From assembly GCA_900316625.1 (NCBI GenBank), contig ONDO01000003.1, positions 35,484 to 99,483 on the forward strand: a DNA stretch of 64,000 nt, read 5' to 3'. The DNA comes from an uncultured Lachnospiraceae bacterium (GTDB lineage: Bacteria > Bacillota > Clostridia > Lachnospirales > Lachnospiraceae). Shown in pieces: positions 25,493-34,590 of this stretch. Every line of letters starts with the position of its first letter. Position 1 is the stretch's first letter. Made by a program: the position numbers and the translations under genes. Under the pieces are notes generated by a model. The model ran no database searches and had not been told where the DNA came from. It saw only the letters and a list, made by a program, of their open reading frames with translations.

Positions 25493-27016
25493 ATGGAGGC
25501 ATCACAGATTATCATGCTGGTTGCCATGGCAGTTTATCTGCTTGGTATGATCGGCATTGGTATCAAACTTTCCGAGAAAACAGAAACCGTTGGCGACTTC
25601 TACCTCGGAGGCAGAAAACTCGGTCCCCTCGTTACCGCTATGAGCGCAGAAGCATCTGATATGTCGAGCTGGCTTCTCATGGGACTGCCCGGTGTTGCAT
25701 ATCTGTCCGGATGTGCGGAACCCGGCTGGACAGCCATCGGACTTGCCATCGGAACCTATCTCAACTGGCTTTTGGTTGCAAGACGCCTGCGTATCTATTC
25801 TGAGAAGACAGATTCCATCACGGTTCCCGAGTTCTTCAGCAATCGTTATGGCGACAAACACTATATTCTGACCGCACTCTCAGCACTGATCATCGTTGTC
25901 TTCTTCGTTCCCTACACGGCATCCGGATTCGCCGCATGTGGCAAACTCTTCCACTCCCTCTTCGGTGTGGACTACCATGCAGCAATGATCATCTCTGCCA
26001 TCGTCATCATGTTCTATACCGCCATGGGTGGCTTTCTTGCAGCTTCTACCACAGATTTCATCCAGTCCATCATTATGACTCTGGCCCTGATCATTATCCT
26101 GGTCTTCGGTACTGCTCAGGCCGGTGGCATCTCCGCTGTTGCCGAAAATGCAGCCTCCCTTCCCGGATATCTCTCCATGACACATGCATATGATGTAAGT
26201 ACTGCCAGTGCTACCCCTTATCCTGTTCTTACGGTTGCATCTCTTCTTGCCTGGGGGCTGGGTTACTTCGGTATGCCCCACATTTTACTTCGCTTCATGG
26301 CAATCGAAGATGATGAAAAAGTAAAGCTCAGCCGTAGGGTTGCATCGATCTGGGTTGTAATCTCCATGGCCGTCGCCATCATTATCGGTATAGTCGGTCT
26401 TGCCATGAGTCGTGCCGGTGTGATTGCTGACTTAGATGGTTCCCAGTCTGAGACCATTATTGTACATATCGCACAGCTGCTCTCCCGTTACGGATTCTTC
26501 GCAGCCATCCTTGCAGGAATTGTTCTCTCCGGCATTCTGGCATCTACCATGTCAACCGCTGATTCTCAGCTCCTTGCCGCTTCATCTTCGATTTCGAACG
26601 ACCTCATGTCCAAGTTCTTCCACATTAAGGCGAGCGAGACAACCCGTCTGGTCGTATCCCGTATCAGCCTGATCATCATTGCCATCATCGGTGTGGTTCT
26701 TGCCTGGGACCCCAATGCATCTGTTTTCCGCATTGTATCTTTCGCCTGGGCTGGTTTCGGAGCCGCATTTGGTCCTGTAATGCTCCTCGCACTCTTCTGG
26801 AAGAGAAGCAACAAGGCAGGCGCCATAGCTGGTATGCTTGCCGGCGGTATCATGGTCTTCGCATGGAAATTCGGTATCTCTCAGCTGGGTGGCACATTTG
26901 CCATCTATGAGTTACTCCCTTCCTTCCTGGTAGGACTCCTGACTGACATCATCGTATCTCTTCTGACTCCGGCTCCGGACCAGAAGATTGTCGAGACCTT
27001 CAATTCCATCAAATAA
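25493..27016 (+). CDS. putP: Sodium/proline symporter
   Basis: A 507-aa member of the solute:sodium symporter family with about 13 membrane helices. The N-terminal region (DFYLGGRKLGP, SAEASDMSSWLLMGLPG) and the segment STADSQLLAASSSISNDL match PutP, where the Ser/Asp residues bind sodium and proline. It imports proline at the cell membrane. It is a single gene between a divergent reductase and a bidirectional terminator. Confidence 0.95.
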   Translation: MEASQIIMLVAMAVYLLGMIGIGIKLSEKTETVGDFYLGGRKLGPLVTAMSAEASDMSSWLLMGLPGVAYLSGCAEPGWTAIGLAIGTYLNWLLVARRLRIYSEKTDSITVPEFFSNRYGDKHYILTALSALIIVVFFVPYTASGFAACGKLFHSLFGVDYHAAMIISAIVIMFYTAMGGFLAASTTDFIQSIIMTLALIIILVFGTAQAGGISAVAENAASLPGYLSMTHAYDVSTASATPYPVLTVASLLAWGLGYFGMPHILLRFMAIEDDEKVKLSRRVASIWVVISMAVAIIIGIVGLAMSRAGVIADLDGSQSETIIVHIAQLLSRYGFFAAILAGIVLSGILASTMSTADSQLLAASSSISNDLMSKFFHIKASETTRLVVSRISLIIIAIIGVVLAWDPNASVFRIVSFAWAGFGAAFGPVMLLALFWKRSNKAGAIAGMLAGGIMVFAWKFGISQLGGTFAIYELLPSFLVGLLTDIIVSLLTPAPDQKIVETFNSIK

Positions 27017-27081
27017 TTCTGGCTCAACAGTATACGAAAATCAGGCGATGCACGACCCGTGCGCCTTATTCGATACTCGAA

Positions 27082-27123
27082 GAAAAAAGGACGTCCGTGG
27101 ATTCCACGAACGTCCTTTTCTTC
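27082..27123. terminator. Bidirectional terminator between putP and superoxide reductase
   Basis: AGAAAAAAGGACGT and ACGTCCTTTTCT form the outer stem, with CGTGG/CCACG inside around an ATT loop. It serves the two convergent genes. Confidence 0.88.
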
Positions 27124-27154
27124 TATGATCCTATATCGGATTTTGCTACTTCGA

Positions 27155-27523
27155 TCAAGCCTTCCACAGTCCATGCAGGTTGCAGTATGCATATACGGCT
27201 ACGCATTCTTCGCCGTCTGCCAGAAGGAATTCTGCCTTGGGTGCATCTCCTGCTTTCAGGAAACGTCTCTGCATTCCGTTACTTGTCTCAATTGCGATCC
27301 ATTCAATGAAATGCTCTTCTAACATGGGGTGCTCTACAGAACCAACCACAACAGAAACCTTATTCCCCTCTACACTTGCTACGGGAAGGTGCTTCTCAAC
27401 TGCTCCATCCGATGTACCAGGAACAAGCAGGGTCATAGGCTGTCCACAACAACTGGGATGACATCCAACGTGTTTGATCTCATCTACCATCGTTCCGCAT
27501 TTTCCACACTTGTAGATATCCAT
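27155..27523 (-). CDS. dfx: Superoxide reductase (desulfoferrodoxin)
   Basis: Reduces superoxide to peroxide without making oxygen, an anaerobe defence. The N-terminal desulforedoxin domain has CGKC and PSCCGQP for the Fe(Cys)4 centre. The catalytic domain has EKHLP (Glu-Lys-His), SVEHPM and the C-terminal CNLHGLWKA, which give the four His and one Cys ligands of the active iron. At 122 aa it is a full-length class I enzyme. A ribosome site (AGAGAGGG) precedes the ATG. Confidence 0.96.
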   Translation of the reverse strand: MDIYKCGKCGTMVDEIKHVGCHPSCCGQPMTLLVPGTSDGAVEKHLPVASVEGNKVSVVVGSVEHPMLEEHFIEWIAIETSNGMQRRFLKAGDAPKAEFLLADGEECVAVYAYCNLHGLWKA

Positions 27524-27686
27524 TTTGTACCCTCTCTTTCAGATGCTTCTTTTTCCTACCTGGTTAACTTATCATCAAGCACTATCACATTTCAATGCCT
27601 TGGTCCAAAATTTCACACAAGTTTCAGAAATTACTCACACTTAACCTTGACCAGGGATCACTGGATCTTGAAATAACAATGGAATC

Positions 27687-30047
27687 CTATCCTAAGAATA
27701 GACCGAATATAAGTTTCACGAAGAATGCACATATCCAGGCTACCAGGCACTGGAATATAACGGTCATCACTGCATATCTTCTACCCTGTTCCTGCTTGAT
27801 CGATGCAACCGCACCAATACAAGGTGTGTAGAGCAGACAGAAAGTCAGGAAGGTTGCCGCACCTTGGGCAGACATAGCCAGAGCCAGGCCTTCTTTTCCC
27901 CCATAGAGCACTGTCATCATAGACACGATGGATTCCTTTGCCATGAAACCTGAGATGATTGCAGTAACAATCTTCCAGTCCCCTAGTCCCAAGGGAGCGA
28001 ATACCGGTGCAATCAGCCCGGCTATTGCTGCTAGCATGCTGTTCGCTGAATCCGATACCATATTCAGCCGAAAATCAAAACTCTGTAAGAACCATACAAT
28101 AATCGTACCGACAAAAATAAAGGTAAATGCTCTCTGCAGGAAGTCCTTCGCCTTGTCCCACATCAATTGCAGAACATTTTTTGCCCCTGGCATACGATAG
28201 TTGGGAAGTTCCATTACGAAAGGAACTGCTTCTCCTCTGAACATGGTTCTCTTACCGATCAGCGCAACCAGAATGGCCACCACTATTCCTCCAAAATAGA
28301 GGAGCATCATAACCGGCATGGCTGCCTTGGGGAAGAATACCGACGTGAAGAAGGCATAGACCGGCATCTTGGCTGAACAGCTCATAAAGGGGATCAGGAG
28401 GGTTGTCATCCTACGATCTCTCTTCGAAGGCAGGGTTCTCGTCGACATAACCGCCGGCACAGAGCAACCGAATCCCACAAGTAGCGGAACGATGGATCTT
28501 CCCGACAGTCCTATCTTACGAAGCAGCTTATCCATAACAAAGGCAATTCTCGCCATATATCCGCTATCTTCCAGAATGGACAGGAAGAAGAAGAGTACAA
28601 CGATGATGGGCACAAAGCTTATAACCGTTCCCACTCCGCTGAAGATCGCATCGATCACAAGCGAATGAATCGGCGCCGAAACATGGGCCGCTGTCATCCC
28701 CTGGTCCACCACTTCAGTAAGTGCATCCACTCCCGCAGCCACCAGATTCTGCAGGAAGAGTCCGATCACATTGAAGGTAAGGAAGAAGATCAGGGCCATG
28801 ATTCCAACAAACATAGGAATTGCGGTCCACTTTCCCGTAAGGATCCGGTCGATCTTGCTACTTCTCTCGTGTTCCCTGCTCTCTCTTGGCTTTATGACCG
28901 TCTCATCACAGAGGCGCTTGATGAAGATGAAGCGCATGTCCGCAATGGCAGCCGCATGATCTAATCCACGCTCCTGCTCCATCTGACTTACGATATGATG
29001 CATCATATCAAGCTCATTCTCGTCTAAATGTAGGGCTTCCTCTACGATGCTGTCTCCCTCAATCAGTTTCGACGCAGCGAAGCGAAGCGGAATGCCTGCA
29101 TCCTCCGCATGATCTTCGATCAGAGCCATCACTCCATGCATAGCACGGTGGACCGCCCCCTTATGATCCTGCTTATCACAGAAATCAGATCGTCCGGGAA
29201 GTTCATGATACTTTGCAATATGAATCGCATGAGTAATAAGCTCCGTAATTCCCTCACCCTTGGCTGCGGAGATAGGAACGACAGGAATCTGTAGCAGGGA
29301 CTCCATCTCATTGATGCGGATGGAACCACCATTTCCTCTCATCTCATCCATCATGTTGACAGCAAGCACCATTGGAAGCCCGAGCTCGAGGAGCTGCATG
29401 GTCAGATAGAGATTCCGTTCGATATTGGTCGCGTCCACGATATTGATGATTGCCGTCGGCTTCTCGTCGAGAATGAACTGCCTTGACACAATCTCCTCGC
29501 TGGTATAGGGAGAGAGGGAGTAGATACCAGGAAGATCTACGACTTCCGTATCCGGATATCCCTTGATGGCACCACTCTTCCGGTCCACTGTAACACCGGG
29601 GAAGTTGCCAACATGCTGATTCGAACCCGTGAGTTCATTAAAGAGGGTCGTCTTACCACAATTCTGATTACCGACCAGTGCAAAGGTCAGCTTTCCCTTT
29701 ACGATCTTGGCCTTGTCATGTTCCTTATGATAGGACTTGGTATCTTCCTCTTCGCCATAACCGGGATGCTCTGCTTCCTTATGGGACTGCTTCCTGGGCT
29801 GATTTTCCAGGCTCTGGCTGGCTCTAACATTTTCGACGATGATCTTCTCTGCATCATCCAGTCGCAGGGTGAGCTCATATCCGCGAACCCTTAGTTCCAT
29901 GGGGTCTCCCATGGGAGCGAACTTCACCAGGGAGATCTCTTCTCCGGGAATTACGCCCATATCCAGGAAGTGCTGGCGCAGTGCCCCACTTCCGCCTACT
30001 TCGATGATTGTTGCCGTCTGACCAATGGATAGATCTCTTAATGTCAT
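27687..30047 (-). CDS. feoB: Ferrous iron transporter FeoB with fused FeoA domain
   Basis: A 786-aa protein. Residues 1-75 form a FeoA (SH3-like) domain. A linker follows, then the FeoB G domain with GNQNCGKTTLFNELTG (G1), DLPGIYSL (G3) and NMMD (G4). The C-terminal membrane part has two Gate regions with the conserved GCSVPAVMSTR and FMSCSAKMPVYA. It imports Fe(II), powered or gated by nucleotide hydrolysis. FeoA is normally a separate gene, so the fusion fixes the two in one polypeptide. Ribosome site GAGG. Confidence 0.96.
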   Translation of the reverse strand: MTLRDLSIGQTATIIEVGGSGALRQHFLDMGVIPGEEISLVKFAPMGDPMELRVRGYELTLRLDDAEKIIVENVRASQSLENQPRKQSHKEAEHPGYGEEEDTKSYHKEHDKAKIVKGKLTFALVGNQNCGKTTLFNELTGSNQHVGNFPGVTVDRKSGAIKGYPDTEVVDLPGIYSLSPYTSEEIVSRQFILDEKPTAIINIVDATNIERNLYLTMQLLELGLPMVLAVNMMDEMRGNGGSIRINEMESLLQIPVVPISAAKGEGITELITHAIHIAKYHELPGRSDFCDKQDHKGAVHRAMHGVMALIEDHAEDAGIPLRFAASKLIEGDSIVEEALHLDENELDMMHHIVSQMEQERGLDHAAAIADMRFIFIKRLCDETVIKPRESREHERSSKIDRILTGKWTAIPMFVGIMALIFFLTFNVIGLFLQNLVAAGVDALTEVVDQGMTAAHVSAPIHSLVIDAIFSGVGTVISFVPIIVVLFFFLSILEDSGYMARIAFVMDKLLRKIGLSGRSIVPLLVGFGCSVPAVMSTRTLPSKRDRRMTTLLIPFMSCSAKMPVYAFFTSVFFPKAAMPVMMLLYFGGIVVAILVALIGKRTMFRGEAVPFVMELPNYRMPGAKNVLQLMWDKAKDFLQRAFTFIFVGTIIVWFLQSFDFRLNMVSDSANSMLAAIAGLIAPVFAPLGLGDWKIVTAIISGFMAKESIVSMMTVLYGGKEGLALAMSAQGAATFLTFCLLYTPCIGAVASIKQEQGRRYAVMTVIFQCLVAWICAFFVKLIFGLFLG

Positions 30048-30146
30048 AGGATTATTTCCTCATTTCATCACTTTTGCCTGATTATCATAGCACGCACAGT
30101 ACTCTTTGGAATATGACCAGAAGCCTCTCGAATGGTACCATCAATA

Positions 30147-30995
30147 TCAGTGAATATGATCTTCGGTGCTTTCATTCTCTTTCCTTCTTATTGCTTTCTG
30201 CTGAACTGCACGGAACAGATTTTTCGCATGTTCCTTTACTTCCGTTGCCCGCCTTACCGGACGATATCCACGCATACTACGCAGATGATAACGCTCTCGA
30301 TTGGTCAGGCCTTCCATGACATCCTTCGCTGCATCCTGCACCATCTGGGCACCATTACCAACGCGGTTGTTCACAGCCTGATATCCACTCTCCACACGGG
30401 CATTTACAGCCTGGTATCCACTCTCGATCTTGGAATTGAAGACTTCTTCTGCTGCATTCATTCTCTCTAAGATCTTGGTCAGACTGGCTACCGTAAGTGC
30501 CAGATCCATTCCCAGGATCATACTGAAGACCAGCATCATACCTTCATTCAGCAAGGGATGGGTAAGCGCTGCCGCCTTCTCGATCAGAGGAAATATAAAG
30601 CGAACCACTACAACGCCGGCTGCTCCGAAACCACAGCTTGCCGGAAAACAGATTCTACCGTGAATATTCAGGGGCATATCGCTGTAATCCCACCATACCG
30701 CATGAAATATCCTCTCTAATACCCAGGAGGTCGAGTACTCAATAATTGCGCTACCAACAAAACAGATGGCAAAGATGGCCCAGATGGGATAATCTGAATG
30801 ACTTGGCAGTTCCGGTAATAGTCTAAATACAATCTGGGCAATGACCACTGCGCTTCCGTAGATAGGACAAACCGGTCCAAAGAGAAAACCCCTGTTTTCC
30901 CAATGGCCCCCCTTCAGAGTACAGTAGAGGCATTCATAGATCCAACCAATCACGCTGAATATAATAAATGTATCAAAATACCTAGCAATTATCAT
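30147..30995 (-). CDS. PF06541-type membrane protein (putative ABC transporter permease, CmpB-like)
   Basis: A 282-aa protein with five or six membrane helices. The N-terminal IIFSVIGWIYECLYCTLKGG and the following ENRGFLFGPVCPIYG are the hallmark of the PF06541 family, which is common in clostridia and has no proven function. The cytosolic C-terminal part (about 190-235) carries a short repeat, ESGYQAVNARV then ESGYQAVNNRV, and a basic tail. The ribosome site is weak. The permease label is inherited from the family name only. Confidence 0.85.
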   Translation of the reverse strand: MIIARYFDTFIIFSVIGWIYECLYCTLKGGHWENRGFLFGPVCPIYGSAVVIAQIVFRLLPELPSHSDYPIWAIFAICFVGSAIIEYSTSWVLERIFHAVWWDYSDMPLNIHGRICFPASCGFGAAGVVVVRFIFPLIEKAAALTHPLLNEGMMLVFSMILGMDLALTVASLTKILERMNAAEEVFNSKIESGYQAVNARVESGYQAVNNRVGNGAQMVQDAAKDVMEGLTNRERYHLRSMRGYRPVRRATEVKEHAKNLFRAVQQKAIRRKENESTEDHIH

Positions 30996-31121
30996 TGTCT
31001 TTCACTCATTCTTTTTCCTGCCAGAATCCATTTCAACCAGATGGCACTTTTATCCGATAACGCCTTCACAATAAACCTCTCATAACCAACCCCTGTCATT
31101 CACTATGGGAAGAACAATTCT

Positions 31122-31580
31122 CTATCTTCTTAGTAGTGTTTCTTCTGACGAGCAGATTTTGTCAGCAATCGTAATCAGCCATGCTTCCCTGGATGCAGGA
31201 ATAGTCAAGATATTCAAGGGCCACATATGGCTTGCTATACTTCTTCTCTCGTGCTCCGTGATATGGAAATCCCGAACTGCATTCTCTGCTGCAATCTTCG
31301 GATGATGATAACCGTGCAGCTTGTCTCCATGATCATGCCAGTCATATAAGAAATAATCATGAAGGAATGCCGCCCTAACAAGCCTCTTCTCGTCCGTATG
31401 CATATGCAGTCTGCGATTGAGATTGAATGCCTCCCTCGCCACACTGATGCAATGATCATAGGTCGTAATTCTTCCATGCTGGATGAAGCTCTTCATTTTC
31501 AGAGCTCTTGTATCTTCCGCAAGTTCCCGGATCAGGTTCCCGAAGATTACTTCTTCATCCTGCGATAATACTCTCTTCAT
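31122..31580 (-). CDS. HD-domain hydrolase, 152 aa
   Basis: A small HD phosphohydrolase. The ordered metal ligands are H in YDHCISVA, HD in AAFLHDYFLYDWHD, H in ASHMWPLN and D in ITIADKICSS. Similar clostridial proteins are annotated as HD-family or nucleotide phosphohydrolases; the substrate is unknown. A good ribosome site (AAGGAAGAGC) precedes the ATG. No operon partner is evident. Confidence 0.85.
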   Translation of the reverse strand: MKRVLSQDEEVIFGNLIRELAEDTRALKMKSFIQHGRITTYDHCISVAREAFNLNRRLHMHTDEKRLVRAAFLHDYFLYDWHDHGDKLHGYHHPKIAAENAVRDFHITEHERRSIASHMWPLNILTIPASREAWLITIADKICSSEETLLRR

Positions 31581-31823
31581 GCTCTTCCTTCGTTTTGTTC
31601 TTCTTCCTCAGGCACTTCGATCTTCTTCGGATAGAGTGTCATACCGATGGCAATATTACTGCTTCTATTTCAAACTCTTATATATTGTATTTTCTTGAAT
31701 TCTTCTGTAACAACAATTTTCCTATCCTGTATTTCATGATAGGATGTCAAGCGTAGTTTTTCAAAACCACTCTTCTGATTATATAATCATTCACGAAGAA
31801 AATACATCGAAAGAGAGCCAAAT

Positions 31824-32243
31824 ATGAGATATATGAAGCAATTTGCTGTAATTCTGGCTGTCACCTGCCTGGGCGATTTCCTGAATTACATCCTGCCGCT
31901 GCCGATCCCCGGCAGTATCTACGGTCTGGTCATCATGCTGACCCTGCTTGTGACTGGCGTCATCAAGATCTACCACGTCAAGGCAACTGCAGAATTCTTG
32001 ATTGATATCATGCCCATGATGTTCATTCCAGCTGCCGTCGGTCTCCTCGTAGCATGGGATGACTTAAGACCTGTCCTGATTCCCATGATCGTTATTACTT
32101 TTGTAACAACCGTCGTCGTTATGATCGTCACCGGTCGTACCACCCAGCTTGTTATGAAGATCCGTCATCGCACAACATCCCGTACTGACGAAGCAATCAG
32201 TAGGGAAATCGCAAAGAGCAGACTGGAGGATATCGATGAATAA
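31824..32243 (+). CDS. lrgA: CidA/LrgA-family holin-like protein
   Basis: A 139-aa membrane protein with four helices. ITCLGDFLNYILPLPIPGSIYG-type residues (CLGDFLNY, LPIPGSIYGL) and FIPAAVGLL match CidA/LrgA. It works with LrgB in murein hydrolase control, pyruvate transport or programmed lysis. A TATAAT lies at 31782-31787. It overlaps lrgB by 8 bases. Confidence 0.9.
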   Translation: MRYMKQFAVILAVTCLGDFLNYILPLPIPGSIYGLVIMLTLLVTGVIKIYHVKATAEFLIDIMPMMFIPAAVGLLVAWDDLRPVLIPMIVITFVTTVVVMIVTGRTTQLVMKIRHRTTSRTDEAISREIAKSRLEDIDE

Positions 32244-32928
32244 TATCGCAGCAAGTTCCGCCACCTTTGGCGTTGTTATTAGTATTATCGGCTACTTCCT
32301 TGGTATGCTGATCAAAAAGAAGACCAGGCTCTCTGTCATGAATCCCCTTCTGATCTCCATCATCTTCGTCATGATCATGTTAGAGCTCTTCGGTGTCGAC
32401 TATAAGAATTACAATGTCAGCGCCAAGTACTTAAGCTATCTTCTGACTCCTGCAACCGTAAGTCTTGCCATCCCTCTCTATCTGCAGTTAGAAAGACTGA
32501 AGAAGAACTGGCTTGCCATCACGGTCGGTCTTGTAAGCGGTGCAATCTCCTCCATGGCAACGGTCCTCTTGCTGAGCATTCTCTTCCGTCTGCCTCATGA
32601 AGACTATGTCACCCTGCTCCCAAAGTCCATCACTACCGCCATTGGTATGGGTGTCTCTGAAGAGCTCGGTGGAATCGTCACCATTACCGTAGCTGTCATC
32701 ATCGTTACCGGTATCTTAGGCAATGTTCTTGCAGATACTGTCTGCAAGTTATTCCGTATCACGGATCCCGTTGCGAAGGGACTGGCAATCGGAGCCTGTT
32801 CCCACGCCATCGGTACAGCGCGTGCCATGGAGATGGGTGAGATCGAAGGCGCCATGTCTTCCCTGGCCATCGTTGTCAGTGGACTCCTCACCGTCATCGG
32901 TGCATCCTTCTTCGCAATGCTCTATTAA
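32236..32928 (+). CDS. lrgB: LrgB/CidB-family membrane protein
   Basis: A 230-aa protein with six or seven helices. Family motifs include LTPATVSLAIPLY, PKSITTAIGM and CSHAIGTARAMEMGEIEGAMSS. The ATG lies inside the end of lrgA behind GGAGGATATCG, so the pair is translationally coupled. No LytTR two-component genes are adjacent, so regulation differs from the staphylococcal case or lies elsewhere. Confidence 0.93.
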   Translation: MNNIAASSATFGVVISIIGYFLGMLIKKKTRLSVMNPLLISIIFVMIMLELFGVDYKNYNVSAKYLSYLLTPATVSLAIPLYLQLERLKKNWLAITVGLVSGAISSMATVLLLSILFRLPHEDYVTLLPKSITTAIGMGVSEELGGIVTITVAVIIVTGILGNVLADTVCKLFRITDPVAKGLAIGACSHAIGTARAMEMGEIEGAMSSLAIVVSGLLTVIGASFFAMLY

Positions 32929-32943
32929 CCTATGAGATTCTCT

Positions 32944-33138
32944 TTACTCATAGTCTTCCGGGAAGAGTTGAACATTCCTTACCATCACTTCGATGAATTC
33001 CTGGCATTTTCCACAGCCTCTGGCACAATTGGTCTTCTCCTGTACGTCAGCGAAGGTCTTTGCCCCAGCTTCTACGGCATCCACGATATCACCGTAAGTC
33101 ACATGGTTGCACTTACACGCTATCTTGTCTCGATCCAT
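32944..33138 (-). CDS. BFD-like [2Fe-2S]-binding small protein
   Basis: A 64-aa protein with CKCNHVT (residues 8-14) and CARGCGKC (about 38-45), the cysteine pattern of bacterioferritin-associated ferredoxin-like [2Fe-2S] domains. Free-standing copies are common in clostridia. The role is unproven: electron transfer or Fe-S handling. A GGAGGG ribosome site precedes the ATG. Confidence 0.88.
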   Translation of the reverse strand: MDRDKIACKCNHVTYGDIVDAVEAGAKTFADVQEKTNCARGCGKCQEFIEVMVRNVQLFPEDYE

Positions 33139-33165
33139 ACCAAGCCCTCCATCTTCTCTTCCTAC

Positions 33166-34458
33166 TTATTTCAAATCATCTCTCGACACTCTCTGCATCA
33201 TCAAAAGCACCAGCAAGGTTCCTGCTTCGGCAGCCAGGTAGGATAACCAGATTCCATTCATACCGAAGAGAAAACCAAATAAAACCGCAAATCCAGCAAT
33301 CAAAACCATTCCCCGGAGGATAGAACCTATCATCACTGGCTTCTCCCTTCCTGTTGCCGAGTAATATGCAATCAGGTAGACATTCACGCCTGCAATCAAA
33401 AAGCCTGTAAAGTAGAGACGCAAGCCCGGCACTGCATAATACGCCAGTGCTTCATCCTTCTGGCTGTTGAATATGCCAACCATGGGCTCTGCGAACAGAA
33501 TTCCAAGAAGAAGGAAGAGAGCAGATGTAACAAACATAATAAGAAGGCCCGTCCGAAGAAGGGAAGCCACCTCCGCTTTCTCCCCCTTACCATAAGAGCG
33601 ACTGATGAGTGGCTGCATACCCTGCGCCACACCGTTGAAGATACAGGTACAGACCAGTGCGATATTCGCAATCACACCATATGCTGCCACTCCAACATTA
33701 CCCGCCAGGGTAAGCGACATGAAGTTAAATACCAGAGACGTCACCGCGAAGGAGAATTCTCCGACAAAACCTGACATCCCCAGCGCACTGCTTCTTCTCA
33801 GAAGGTGAGGATTTAAGTTCTCCATCTTCATTCCCACAGTGTTCTTCGGACTTATGTAGTGGGTTAGACAGATCAGCATGGATATGACCGGACAGCCCAC
33901 GGTTGCCAGAGCCGCACCCGGAAAACCAAATCCCAGCGGGAACATGAAGACATAATCGAACACAATATTATAGAAGCTGCCCGCCAAAGCCCCCACCATG
34001 GCAATCCCTGTCGCATGATCATTGCGTGCAAAGGCCAGAAGCACGTAATTCATCATGAATAGTGGCGATCCGCACATAATGAGGCGAACATAATTCTTCC
34101 CCATCTCTGCCAGTACAGGATCAGCCCCCATCATACCAAGCAGCTGCTCTGGCAGGAAGGCCCCCAGCAGAACGAAGGGCAGGCTCATGATAAGGCACCA
34201 GCGTATGGCTGCCAGGAAGTAGCCATCCGTCGATTCTCCTCTTCCCTTGTCCAGACTGTAACTAACCGCGAATCCCAGGCCCAGCATCTGTCCAATCGCA
34301 TAGATCAGGCCATAGATCGGCAGAATCAGATTCAGCACCGTCAGTCCATCTGCACCAAAACCATAGGAGATGAAATAGGTATCCGCCAAAATATAAACGG
34401 ATACCCCAATCATGCCTAGTACACTCTGCGAAACATATTTTAAAATCTTTTTCTTCAA
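33166..34458 (-). CDS. MATE-family efflux transporter
   Basis: A 430-aa protein with about 12 helices in two related halves. ADTYFISYGFGADGLT is the N-terminal MATE signature with its first helices shortened. The start appears to be a TTG at 34458, with AAAGGA eight bases upstream. The nearby ATG is out of frame and stops at once. It exports organic cations or metabolites in exchange for sodium or protons. Substrate unknown. Confidence 0.88.
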   Translation of the reverse strand: MKKKILKYVSQSVLGMIGVSVYILADTYFISYGFGADGLTVLNLILPIYGLIYAIGQMLGLGFAVSYSLDKGRGESTDGYFLAAIRWCLIMSLPFVLLGAFLPEQLLGMMGADPVLAEMGKNYVRLIMCGSPLFMMNYVLLAFARNDHATGIAMVGALAGSFYNIVFDYVFMFPLGFGFPGAALATVGCPVISMLICLTHYISPKNTVGMKMENLNPHLLRRSSALGMSGFVGEFSFAVTSLVFNFMSLTLAGNVGVAAYGVIANIALVCTCIFNGVAQGMQPLISRSYGKGEKAEVASLLRTGLLIMFVTSALFLLLGILFAEPMVGIFNSQKDEALAYYAVPGLRLYFTGFLIAGVNVYLIAYYSATGREKPVMIGSILRGMVLIAGFAVLFGFLFGMNGIWLSYLAAEAGTLLVLLMMQRVSRDDLK

Positions 34459-34590
34459 ACCATATTTCCTTTAACTGTATCTTAGGCTCTCCATTATATA
34501 TGAAATACAATGGATGTACACCCGAAATACCAGTGAAGGCACAACTATCTGCCACATTCCCTGCCTTCCTCTTCTAGAGAATACCTTTAT

